Shown: in pieces, positions 22,476 to 33,345 of the stretch
Numbering within the stretch: position 1 is the first letter of the stretch
Layout of the letters: each line of letters opens with the position of its first letter
Origin: Chrysemys picta bellii
Taxonomy: Eukaryota; Chordata; Testudines; Emydidae
Assembly: GCF_011386835.1 (NCBI RefSeq)
Contig: NC_088801.1
Span: 20,756,824-20,820,823, forward strand
Direction: 5' to 3'
DNA: 64,000 bases
Made by a program: the position numbers and the translations under genes
The notes under the pieces: generated by a model
What the model was told of the DNA's origin: nothing
What the model saw: only the letters and a program-made list of their open reading frames with translations
Database searches by the model: none

Positions 22476-22834
22476 ATAAGTACCAACCATTCTCCTGAAC
22501 TAGCACAAAAAAGTGGCTCTACTTCTCTTGAATAAGAAGAATAGAATATAGAGAGTGAAAAACTCGCAGTATTTGGGTGTGAGTTAATGTGTGAAAAGAT
22601 GGCATTTCAAAAAGGCATTCTGCATGTTGAACTTCATGAGAGAGCCCAGAGGTTGAATACGGTGCCCCCAGGGTAGCCTGTACTGGGAAGGACATTGGGT
22701 CAAGAGAGGAGTAGAGCCTTCTTGGAACGGGGAGGGCCCAGAAGGAGCATTGTGGCAACTGCTAATAGCAGCAATCTCCAGCTGCCTGACAAGGTAGAGA
22801 GGTGGATAACACAGGAGAGGGAAGAGAGGTGTTG

Positions 22835-22975
22835 CTCATTTTACAGAAATGGGGAGACAGGCAAATAAAGTGACCTGCTGAAAATCACACTGGAGCTTTG
22901 GAGCAAATTTAGTAGCAGAATCCAAATTTCCTGTCTCTCAGACCTGTACCTTAGTCACAAGTTCATCCTTCCTCT
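22835..22975 (-). repeat. MIR-like SINE relic
   Basis: Plus-strand phrases 'tttacagaaatggggagaca', 'gtgacctgctgaaaatcaca' and a degraded 'cagacctgtaccttagtcac' correspond in order to the reverse complement of a MIR-type core and tRNA-like head. Confidence 0.5.
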
Positions 22976-24689
22976 AACAATCCATTCTAGGAACATATTA
23001 TGTTTCTGGAATTAGGTAATTTATACATGTGTGCTCAGAGAACAAAAATGGCAATGAATGTGGTTCATGAGGCTAAGTTGTTTTTAAAGAATTGGGTTTG
23101 AGAGGTACAGTTTAGGCGTAGTTTGAAAATCAAATAATGAATGATAGTTGGCTGTTATATAGGGCTTAACTCTAGTACTGTATTACATTGTAGCAGTCAG
23201 GATATCTTTCTCCTTTTCTGTATGGCATGTTATTTGTAAACTATGCTAAACAAGTATTATAAACCAAACTGGTTGCACTACATTGTGGTATGCATTCCTA
23301 TACATCTATGTTTTAAATCTATCACATCTATTTACATAAATTCCATTCTGTATTCAGAAATGTGTATTGTAATTAGAATATAGTTGAATGGTATCATTTT
23401 AAACATCTAAAATATTAATATTTAAAATATTGCTCAGGTAACTGTTCAAGCAAAAGTAATAGAAAGTGTTTGGTATCTGCAAATTACAGTGCTCCAGCAG
23501 AAGGGTGCACATTTTAAATGCTACAAAAAGTTCCACATCAAATACATTTTAAAACGTATCATTATACAGGGGTGTAATTAAAAACTCAACACTTTCCCAC
23601 AGTTACCACACAACACCTTCCCAGATACTACAATTTAATGTCTCTTCTAAATGTAGGGAAATACTGCAGTATCTAAGATAGCACTGTGACCTATTTAATG
23701 GCAACAAGTGTAGCAAATTTCAAATTGAACTGTTAACACTTTGGATTGAAAATCTGATATTTTAACAGCCCATAAATTAGAATAGACACTTTTAACATTC
23801 CTGCTGTACAGAACGTGGATAGTTATTCATTCTAATTGCCTAAAGATTCAATACAACTTTTTAAAGAAGACTAATGAAGTCACACAAAGAATAGAATAAT
23901 TGTAGCTAATGGTTAAGCAAAGATGTGGACTGCATCTACGGCTGTTTTGGGCTCTTTGATGTCGGCTTTTAAAGACACTTATTTGGCTTTTAACAGCAGC
24001 AGTTTATAAAACATTAAATTTTCCCCTTCCCAATCTCATGGTCTTAAACTGTTCAGCACCTAAATAAATAAAATTCCAAGGTTGGGATCAAGCCTAAATT
24101 TATTGTACAACAGATACATTTTGTATTAAACTACTTACAGTGTTCATCTCTTTGCTTTAAAAAAGTATGTAGAAGAAATTATGGTGCTAGTGGCAGTCAT
24201 TTAACTGAGGTAGCCTGGTTTGTATTTCCAGATAAACCTTGTACATTTTGAAATTGGAGCAGAAAATAAGCCCCTGCTTTGGGATTTATGTAAACTTAAC
24301 ATGAATTTTGGTAAAACCTTCTTTTTTTTTTAATTTGCTTAATTTAAGGCAATTGTAACCTTGATTGTCTTTATAGTGTGGACTCTTCTGGTGCTAAATT
24401 TAAAGCACTGATTTTCAGAGGCTGACTTCTCATTTTACTGAACTACGTCATATTGAAAATTGATGTGACAACACCCATAAGCTAAGTGAAATTTTAAACA
24501 ATCGATATGATAGTTTTCATTGAAGTCTTCAATGGTGTAAAATAATGGTAAAATAGAAATGATTAATTGTTGGAAACATTCAGCGATAGTGTAGAAACAA
24601 CCCACAAAGGGTGATGATGGCTTGGCCTATAAGTGTGAACAATGTGCCTTGAAGTATGTACAACGAGTGTTCCCTCCCACATGTGCCTC
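22976..24689. other. Unassigned AT-rich region
   Basis: About 1.7 kb of AT-rich sequence with no recognisable repeat or gene, one of the cleaner non-repetitive intervals of the window. Confidence 0.45.
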
Positions 24690-25075
24690 TGGCACTGTGC
24701 TAGTCTAGCACCACCAGTGGGGAATATGGGAGCTGGAGCACCCATGGAACAAAAATAGTGGGTGCTCAGCACCCACCGGCAGCCCCACCGATCAGCTCCT
24801 CCCTCTCTCCCCCCCCGCCTCCTGCACACCAGACGGCCCCAATCAGCTCCCCCCCCCGCCTAGTATCTCCCACCTGCTGGTGATCAGCTGTTCAGTGGCG
24901 TGCAGGAGGTGCTGGGGGAGGGAGGAGGAGGAGCGGGAGCAGGGCGCGGTCAGGGGAAGAGGTGGAACAGGGCGGGAAGAGGTGGGGTAGGAGTGGAGGT
25001 TTGGGGGAAGGGGTGGAGTGGGGGCAGGGCCTGGGGCGGAGTGGGGGTCAAGCACTCCCAAGGGAAATCACAAAG
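24690..25075. repeat. GC-rich interspersed repeat with 'gtgctcagcaccca' motif
   Basis: Contains 'gtgggtgctcagcacccacc' (near 24760), polyC tracts, and a G-rich right half ('gggaagaggtgg', 'ggcggagtgggggtcaagca'). This is an arrangement I recognise from a high-copy turtle family. Related short ends occur at 49821-49865. Frames open here reflect purine/pyrimidine bias. Confidence 0.45.
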
Positions 25076-26309
25076 TCAGCATCTGTGGTCACAGCCCCAA
25101 CTCCCTTTCATGCCAATCAGCTGGTCTAGTTTTGGGAGGAAGAGCATGATTCACTCTGCACTCTTTCAGAGGAGTTCTGGCTGAGCCATCTTGTAATCCT
25201 CTGGGGAGTCCTACTGCAAAGCAGCCCTGGTTTATGCCCACCCAGTGGAATCAGTGATTTAATACCACTGTCTGGATCAAAGAATTCATGCCCATTTTTA
25301 TGCTGTCTGGTAGTCTCAGGACAATGTCACGTCCTTACTACAGGAACTGGTGACATAAGCAGCGTTTTAGCATATCACTGTGCTTGACAATGGGATGGAG
25401 TTTTATAATTCCTATCATATACTCGCTGAGCTTATGGCAGTCTGAGATCAAAACAGAACAAATAAATAAAACAAACTGACATAGACATAAAAAATGAAAC
25501 AAAGTAATGTCATTTGAAACTATGGCTTTAATTGACACCTAAAAAAAAATACTATGGGCCACATTCCACTGATTCACCCTTCATGCATCCTTGGGCAAGC
25601 CACTTTACTCCAGAACAACAGCAGTAGAGCAGCCGTACAAAATCCAAAAGAACAGCTATTACAAGAAAAATAACAGGCAGCCTGCTACCACTCAGCCCTT
25701 CGGGTCACCTTTAATGAAGCACTGGAGTCCCTTGGATATATTATCAAAGAGCTAACCCAGAATTAGATGTCTAACCTTCTGGGAAACACAGTCCAAGAAC
25801 TACCACTATTGTCATTATAAAGGCCCCTTCAGCCTGTCAGATTTAAGTAACAGAAGGCAGGGACAAACGTTGAAGAACTGTAACTATGATTTAAGATTAA
25901 TGGTAGAATACCTAGTGGCACCATAAATGTAAGTACATAGTATCTCCCCCCTCCCCTCACCGGACAAAACACTACCTATAAATCCCAATGAACTTTTATA
26001 GACACAGCACAGTAATAATTGTGTCTTTCTTTTAAAAAATGCTTTAAAATATTAACTAATAATCCTCTCAGTGACAAGATCAAGATCTGTGTTGGTTTAA
26101 AAGTGAGGGAAAACTCAAGATGAAAGGGTAATAACTGACTTTGCAAAGACCATCAAGGGAGTCTGTTTCAAAACTGGCATTAAAACACAGATGTTTCTGG
26201 CTCTGCATTCTATGCTCAGAACACAAGATCAAAGAATGAAGAGACTGCTGCACAAGGAGGATCGCCCTTGTCTCAAATGGGGTGGTCAATCTGGGACACA
26301 GGCAGTGCA
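25076..26309. other. Unassigned stretch
   Basis: No supportable gene or repeat terminus. Confidence 0.4.
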
Positions 26310-26650
26310 TGACTCCTGCATTTGGGGAGGCTGGGCATGAATGCCGGAAGCACCATAGAATTGGGGGGGGGAGCACCCTGCTCTGCCCTGAGGCCAACCC
26401 CCACTTGGCCTCCTCCCCTGAGGCCCTGCCCATGCTCCACCCCACTCCACCCCAGGTCCTGCTCCCGCTTGACCCCCATTCCCCGAGGCCCTTCATGCCT
26501 GCTGCTTGCGCCTCTTCGTCTGCTCCCCTGAGGCCCCCACACCTGCCACTTGTGCCTCTTTGCCCCCTCCCCCGAGGTCCCCACTGCTCATGCCTCTTCA
26601 CCCTCCCTAAAGGCTCCCCCCTGCCCTAGCCTCTTATACACCCCCACCCA
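26310..26650. repeat. C-rich degenerate tandem repeat
   Basis: Recurrent 'tcccctgaggccc' and 'tgcctcttc.ccc' units at about 40-60-bp spacing on a C-rich strand. Likely the interior of a GC-rich interspersed repeat similar to 24690-25075. The frame of 173 aa on the minus strand overlaps it and has no protein-like motif. Confidence 0.45.
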
Positions 26651-26832
26651 TGATTTGAGAGCTCTTTTTACTTATCCTAAAAAGGAGCCTCCATAGCACA
26701 GGCAAACAAACATCTGAACAATCCATAGACTTATTAAGTACAAAGGGCATGGAGTCATTGCTTTGTGCTACACTGTGGGAGTGTTATGGCTACAAACCTG
26801 GCACAATCCACCCTGGGAAGATAAATCCAGGG

Positions 26833-26965
26833 CAGTGTTTTTCAACCTTTGGTCTGAGAACTCCTCAGGGGTCCGCAGACTGTGTCTAAGATTTCCAAAG
26901 GGGTCTGCATTGCCATTTGAGATTTTTTTAGGAGTCTGCAAACAAAAAAAGGTTGAAAACCACTG
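26833..26965. mobile_element. 133-bp palindromic MITE
   Basis: Ends cagtgtttttcaacctttgg and aggttgaaaaccactg are inverted. The palindrome can be extended outward by 'ccaggg/ccctgg'. 'gtccgcagac' and 'agtctgcaaac' repeat internally. No clear 8-bp duplication was found, so class is hAT-like by terminal sequence only. Confidence 0.6.
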
Positions 26966-27389
26966 CCCTGGGGTAAAGATGACATAGAGCTGATGCAAGG
27001 ACACAAACACCATACACCTTCCCTGTTGCCAGGGAAATGGTTAGCAAAAAAAGGCAAAGTCCTGACAGCTGTATACCACATTGACCTTAGGCTGCTTTTT
27101 CAGCCTCTTGTGGTGGTAGAAGGTTGAAACAAATTAGAGCGGCACTCAACATGCTTTAATACAGCACAGGGAAACCGCATACATAGAACCACGAAGGTTT
27201 TTTACAGCTGGACTGAGGCTATAATTATGTCCAGAATTGCCTTTTCCCCAAGCAGAAGTGAGTCAATTATAGAGGAAAAGATAGAAAACTATCATGGAGA
27301 TTTGTTCATACTACTGAGCTCCCCTCAACTAAAAACCATCAAATAACTTGTTGGTACTGTGACAATTTGGGGAATCTGTCCACAAATCA

Positions 27390-28345
27390 ACAACTGATTC
27401 TTGGACTTACACTCATTAACATTTTTATCAATGACCTGGAAAAAAAAAACAGAAAATCATCACTGAGTTTGCAGATGATGCAAAGCTTGGGGGAGTGGTA
27501 AATAATGAAGGGGGCAGGTCACTGAGTAAGCGGGATTGATTGGTAAACTGGGCACAAGCAAATGGTATGTGTTTTAGTGAGGCCAAATGTAAAGTTATGC
27601 ATCTATGAACAAAGAATGTAGGTTCTTACTTACAGAATGGTGGACTCGACCATGGGAAGCAGTGACTGAATAAGACTTTGGAGTCATGAGGGATAATCAG
27701 CTGAACATGAGCATCTAGTGCAATGCTGTGGCCAAATGGGCTAATGTGACCCTGGGTTATATGAACTGGAATCTCTGGTATGAGTAGGGAGGTTCTTTTA
27801 CCTATGTATTTGACCCTGGTGTGACCAATACTGGAATATTGTGTCTAGTTCAGGTGCATAAAATTCAAGAAGGATGTTGATAAATTGGAGAGGATTCAGA
27901 GAAGAGGGGTGAGTGATTAAAGGATTAGAAAACATGCCTTATAGTGATAGACTTAAGGAGCTCAATCTATTCAGTTTAATAAAGAGAAGGTCAAGGTGAC
28001 TTGATCAGTCTATAAGTACCTACACGGGGAACAAACATGTGGTAATGGGCTCTTCAGTCTAGCAGACAAAGACATAATAAGATCCAGTAGCTGGAAATTG
28101 AAGCTAAACAAATTCAGACTGGATATAAGGTGCAATTTTTTAACAGTGAAGGTAATTAACCATTGCAACAATATACCAAGGATTATGATGGATTCTCCAT
28201 CACAGGCAATTTTAAAATCAAAATTGGACATTTTTCTGAAAGATGTGCCCTAGGGAAGTCCTGTGTCTCTGTTAAGCTGAAGGTGATCACAGGGGTCCTC
28301 CTGGCCATATGATCTATTAACTCCAGTTCATATGAAATCACTGTA
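27390..28345 (+). pseudogene. CR1-type LINE remnant with FADD motif
   Basis: Conceptual translation across frameshifts shows NIFINDLE near 27419 and the RT catalytic box FADDAKL at 27468-27488. A 'cgaccatgggaagcagtgac' segment follows, then PILEYCV near 27826 and a 3' end 'aggtgatcacaggggtcctc' near 28282. Stops and indels throughout. Compared with the CR1 at 18866 it is older and more decayed. Confidence 0.75.
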
Positions 28346-30399
28346 TCATGGAATGCCTCAGTGAATGTGGAGTCAGCCATCTGTTGTCAAGGCTGTAGCA
28401 TTTCCCCCTCTCACCAGATATAGTGGTGGGTCATTAGAACTTAATGGTCACCCATACAGGTGGAAACATCTTGGGGCAATGGCCTGGCTGAAGCTAGGAG
28501 AACTAATTTCTCTAACTTCTCTACAAGGAGTGGAAAATAAAAAATCCAATAGCAGAAAAAAGGAACCAAGTGGCGATGGGACATATAAACCCAAGAGCAG
28601 GGAAAGGAAACTTTGGGCAAGACAGAGGGGCATACTTTTATAGTGTGTTTGTGGGTGGGGGGCAGGACCCTGTTTTAACTGTGGAACCAGCCAAGGTCAA
28701 AGGAAACAAGCTGATGTGGAGCAGAGAGAGAGAGAAAGACTGTATGATTTGTGGACGAAGCCATGAATTGGAGGAGAAAGGATCCTGGACACCCCAGAGA
28801 ACGCTGTCCTATGCCCAAAGAATGCTCCAGAGTGGTGGGCAAGAAAATGTGTACAGTGTCTCTATCATTTTGTCTAGATGTGTTTATCTCACACTATCTA
28901 ATTAAAGAGTATTTTGTTTTAGAATACTATGCAAACTGTCTGTGTGTCTGCTGGCTTCACTGCAAAGTTAAACTGTAAACCCAGAGCACCCACATATTAG
29001 AGTTCTAGATGTGCACAAGCTACTAGGAAGCCTGAGGGGTCACCACTAGTCTTGGAGGAGCTAGAGCAGTTGGACTGCATAGTCCCATTTCCATGAAAGG
29101 GTAACAGACAGAGCACCTGTGCCCAAGAATTGTGCCAGGAAGGCCGAGGAAGAGACAATGCTGCAGCCTACTCAGACCCAGGGAATCTTAAAGCTCACAG
29201 GGCCCAGTGAGATCCAACACAGCATTCTGTAGTATCCAGAAGGGGACAGTCTATCAAGTCGCTGTGTGTGACAGATACATTTTCTGATGCTCTGAACCAT
29301 AGAACTCTTTTAGCCTCCTAAACAATAATATCTTTTACTATGCAGCAGCACCTAGGGCTGTGCAATATTATTTTGCATTAACTTTATTCACCTCCCCAGC
29401 ACACACACAAATGGAATTACATATATTCTTCAAATTCCTCCCCTTCCCACAATAGTAGAAATTGTTCGTCAAATGAGCAAAATGTAATTTTGCAAGAGCA
29501 AATTTTTTTAAAAAGCCTCTTATATAAAGACCAATATGATATTAGATGAGTGCATATATATTTTTTTAAAAGTACTGGCTAATCAAGCCATTTACCTAAG
29601 CATTTTATGTGGCTCAGGACAAAACAAACCTCCATCAATTAAATTACAAGGCATATCACAATTCACAACAGATGCTTTATTCAATTATTTAAATACACGA
29701 GTCTCCTAGCACCAGTTTATGTCACTGCTACACTTCAGGTGAAACCCTCTTAAATGAATATCAAAGGACGGACCTGTTGCAGCAATAGATTTACTGTTAT
29801 GGATTTAAGAGGTCTCCACTGTATTCACATTACTTTATTACCATTTAGCGCATTCTAATTAAAAATAAAAAGACTTTGCTGACTTCCCTTGTGCATTCTG
29901 AAGCAATATAACTCTGACAAGAAAGAGCAAGTGACAGATCAAAAGAAAATGTGATACTATAAATTACCTATTTCTCTGGACAGATGGACTATTCATCAGA
30001 TGCGTTGCTGAATACTAGTTAAGTTTCCTTGCTTTCAGACATGCTAATTCACCCAAGTCATTTTACACGCCAGGCGATACATTCCCATGGCAGTTATTCA
30101 GAGAATTACTTCTCCTTAAACTGAAGGACAAGATCCCCCAAACTATGCATGCTTGCTATGACTCAAGAGCACTCTGGAGTTTTCAATTGCATTTTTATTC
30201 TGAGCCATCTTTCTAAGATGCCAGATCCAAAGCTCACTGACGTACACAGAAAAACTCCTGTTAACTCCAAGAGCCTTGGGCTGGTCCTAAGTAGGTAAGC
30301 TCCCTGGCACAGCATGGTCAAGATATACAATAGGCCCAACTAGAACTAGAGGTATTATGTGTACTGGCTTTTTCTCTCCCTCTTTGGAAATTCAGCTCT
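28346..30399. other. Unassigned stretch
   Basis: A small open frame at 28570-28905 has no recognisable motif. Part of 28400-29270 may be an old LTR, but no ends are visible. The remainder is AT-rich and featureless. Confidence 0.35.
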
Positions 30400-30650
30400 A
30401 TTTGTGCTAGAGTGGAGCCTAAAGCTCCCAAAAGAGATCAGAGCCCCATTGTGCTAGGCATTCTGTAAGCCCCTAGAAAGAGAGAGTCCATGCCTAAGAA
30501 ATCTTATATTCTAAATTGGCAATTCAAAGGGTGAGAGGGGAAATGTTTTGCTCAAGGTCACAGCAGGAGCGAGGAATAGATCCCAGATCTTCCAAGTCCC
30601 ACACTACTACCCAATCTACTGGACTACACTGCCTCTTCAGAGAGCTGATC
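30400..30650 (-). repeat. MIR-like tRNA-derived SINE
   Basis: The minus strand reads from a tRNA-like head 'gtccagtagattgggtagta' through 'ggacttggaagatctgggat' to the conserved core 'ctgctgtgaccttgagcaaa', then 'attgccaatttagaatataa' and a 3' part ending near 'gctaggcattctgtaagc' (plus strand 30454-30471). Order matches a CORE-SINE of MIR type. Confidence 0.6.
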
Positions 30651-31569
30651 CTTCAAAGGGATGCACAAGGGCAGGCCCTTTGCATTGCTGTCAATGGAAC
30701 TCCAGGCGGAGGTAAGTGTCAATGCTAGTAGATCCCTTTGAAGACTGCCACACTAGTCTTTACGAACCTAGTGGGCTTGTATCCTCAAAGCAGTATCCAA
30801 GTTTGCTTTTCCTTCCTGTATTTCACAGCTACTAGCAGGTTGTAGTTAAAAATAAGAAATTGCATTTTTGCTTCTTACTGCACAAAGTTCCTGATTTATC
30901 TGAACATGATTTCCCCAGTCAACTGTTTTCATTAAAAAAAACAAAAACAGGTTCTCATTAAACATTTAGTGCAATGTGGCATCATTATTGTCATTGTTCA
31001 CCACTGAAAATACTTCACTGTGATCCTTATTGCCTTTTTCTTGGCATTCATAAAAATGAGGGTCCAGTTTCCACTGGATAGATCCAAGCAAAATCCAGCC
31101 AGGATCATCTTAATTTTCCCTTCCAAACTGAATGTATGTAGCTTAGTGCGCTCTAGGAATTCCTAGAGCTCTCCAGGCTGCTTCTTCTGGTTGCTGTTTT
31201 TCTGATTTAGACAAACACCCAGTCTCTAGGGACACAGTTTTATATTAGTTCACAATGTAAAACCTTTACAACTCTGTTTCACTTGTACTACTATGATCAT
31301 CCTTTCACAGCACAAGCAGAGGTGTGGGGTATTGTTCTTTGCAATAGATTATCCTCTTTAATGGATGGTCTTTCCATAAGTTCCATAACTATTGCCTATA
31401 GTTACCTTTTCCCTGGCTACAAGGAACTACATAAGAACTTAAGACAAGAACTGTTTGGTGTTGAGCCCAGCTATGTGTAAAAGTTTCACCGGTAGCCTCA
31501 GCACATAGAGAATGGCTGAAGTGAAATTTCCTAAAAGCAAATATCCTGTCAGCAACCTGCTTGAACTGG
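30651..31569. other. Unassigned stretch
   Basis: No supportable gene or repeat. A small 'gctgtcaatggaactcc' word near 30687 belongs to the 'caatgg' class noted elsewhere. Confidence 0.4.
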
Positions 31570-31935
31570 AGTTCACTCATGACTTTGGAGGGGTTGTGAA
31601 CTGGGCGAAAAAGACTCTGTAGAGATGGAACTCACTACTAGGAAGTCATAGGGGCCAAAACTTAGCCATATAAATACTTTTTTTTAAAATAAATCCTGTT
31701 ATCAAGCATATCCAGAGTTATAATTAATGACAAAAAATTTTTTGGAAGGGACATTAAACCTTGCGCTTCAGGAGTTACACCAATCTCTAATTACTAGAGA
31801 TCGGGATGAGACCAATGAGAGGGGCAAATTATCATGTCTGACTATTCTAGGGTTCTTTCTTTCCTCTAAAGCATCTGGTGCTTAGCACTGTCAAAGATGG
31901 GATGTTGGACAAAAATGACCTTGGCAATTCCTTTG
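31570..31935 (+). pseudogene. CR1 LINE 3' end relic
   Basis: 'tggaactcactactaggaag' (the WNSL region of CR1), 'atccagagttataattaatg', 'cagtctctaatta'-like 'ccaatctctaattactagag' and 'aagcatctggtgcttagcac' follow the order of a CR1 C-terminus and 3' UTR. Heavily mutated; the polyT/A run near 31680 is an expansion. Confidence 0.65.
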
Positions 31936-32445
31936 TTCCTACATTAATAGAAAACAGTTTCTTTAGTGCTAAGAAAGGGACGTTTCCCCTTCTTCACAAT
32001 CTTTTATACTGCTCAAGATGTTTGGGTTACAGTTTTCCCCAACCAGCATATGGAGACAGATTACTAAAAGCCAAGGTTAAGAGAATAAAACTTTCCTTTT
32101 ATAGAACAACTTTTACTAAGTGGGATTTCAAAATGCTTTACAAACTACAAGCCAAATTCTGCCACCACCTACAATTTTTTGCTCCCACTGAGCCATACAG
32201 GCTTAGAATGTACATAAAGCACTTCACTTACCAATTAAAAGTATTGACCTCTGTGATGGAACGAGGCCACCTTTCTCCATATGCAAAATTGCTGCAGTAA
32301 TTTAGGAGATATGAAGAATAATTTCTCCAGTTTTAACAGTAGGAATTTAGGTAGGCAAAATATAATTATCAACGCTGGAATTTGACTATAGGCACCAGTG
32401 TTATCACCACTACTTTAGTGAAAAGCGCCATTGTTTCTGTAATAA

Positions 32446-32832
32446 TGTGATGGAAAGAGCCACCAGATGGCGCTGTTATGGTCTTGCAAATTCTTTTTCT
32501 TAAGGTGCGAGCACATTTTTAGTTTTATTATATTGTTGTTAGTGTTGTTAAGCAGTGGTCCTTTGAGAGAAGTTGTGTCAGATAAAGGAAAGGGCAACCT
32601 CTCCACTGATTCTCTATATTTTAATGCAGTTCTTGTGAGAGAGTACGCTCCCTGGGAACTAGACGTTCATGTGTGGGCTAAGATTTCTGTAGAAAGGAAT
32701 TGCCTGTGTGCTGTTAATGACTGCCTCTGATCCCAGACTGGTGTATATGTTTAAATAAAGCTAGTTACACACAGAACATACCCAGAGCCCCGCACCATTG
32801 ATTTCTCCTCACGGGGAAGTCAAACCACCACA
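32446..32832 (+). mobile_element. LTR-like element, Ty3/gypsy-type ends
   Basis: Starts TGTGATGGAAAGAGCCACCA, contains 'aataaagctagttacacaca' near 32754 as a polyadenylation-like region, and ends near 'acggggaagtcaaaccacca' (32812-32831). The pattern resembles turtle gypsy LTRs. No clear target duplication was seen, so the boundaries are provisional. An internal segment (32547-32677) recurs inverted at 33181-33310. Confidence 0.55.
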
Positions 32833-33075
32833 CTCTCAGGACCACTTCCTGCTCTCATTTACACCATATCTCACTGGAGTTACTCTGAAAATTAGGCCAA
32901 TTACTTAGGTACATAAATCGGAATGTAGATGCTCACTTTTGAATATTTTGGCCAAAAAGAATGAGGAGGCTCATTCCTGTTGCATCATTCCCCTCAAAAG
33001 AAAAATGTACAGTGGATTTTTCTGGGGCTTGTTTTCTTATCATCTATTTATTTCATTGGAAGTAGGTGTTGTAGA

Positions 33076-33345
33076 CAGGGGTCGGCAACCTTCAGCACAA
33101 GGCTCATCAGGGTAATCCGCTAGCAGGCCGCGAGACATTTTGTTTACGTTGACCGTCCGCAGGCACGGCCCCCTGCAGTGCCCATGTGAACGTCTAGTTG
33201 CCAGGGAGCGTACTATCTCCCAATAACTGCTTCCAAATATAGAGAATCAGTGGAGAGGTTGCCCTTTCCTTTATCTGACACACCTTCTCTCAAAGGACCA
33301 TTGCTTCACTGTTCCCAGCCAATGGGACATGGATTTGAGATGTCT
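33076..33345 (+). mobile_element. Degraded caggggtcggcaac hAT element with an inserted inverted LTR piece
   Basis: Begins caggggtcggcaaccttcag, the terminus of the 17213 family, and continues with that family's type of text ('cgagacattttgtttacgtt'). At about 33188 it switches to an inverted copy of an inner piece of the LTR at 32446-32832, then returns to element-like sequence 'gttcccagccaatgggacat' near 33311. The right terminus is missing. Confidence 0.65.

Noticed and set aside
26080..26601. 173-codon frame on the minus strand
   Set aside because: Covers the C-rich degenerate tandem repeat; no conserved motif.
28570..28905. 111-codon frame with a Cys-rich 'CMICGRSHELEEKGSW' segment resembling a zinc knuckle
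   Set aside because: Only a partial Cys/His spacing, no neighbouring retroviral or transposon domain, and no continuation; chance is more likely.
31878..32300. 140-codon open frame
   Set aside because: It has a somewhat protein-like composition but begins in the CR1 3' UTR relic and matches nothing I know; no splice or promoter context.
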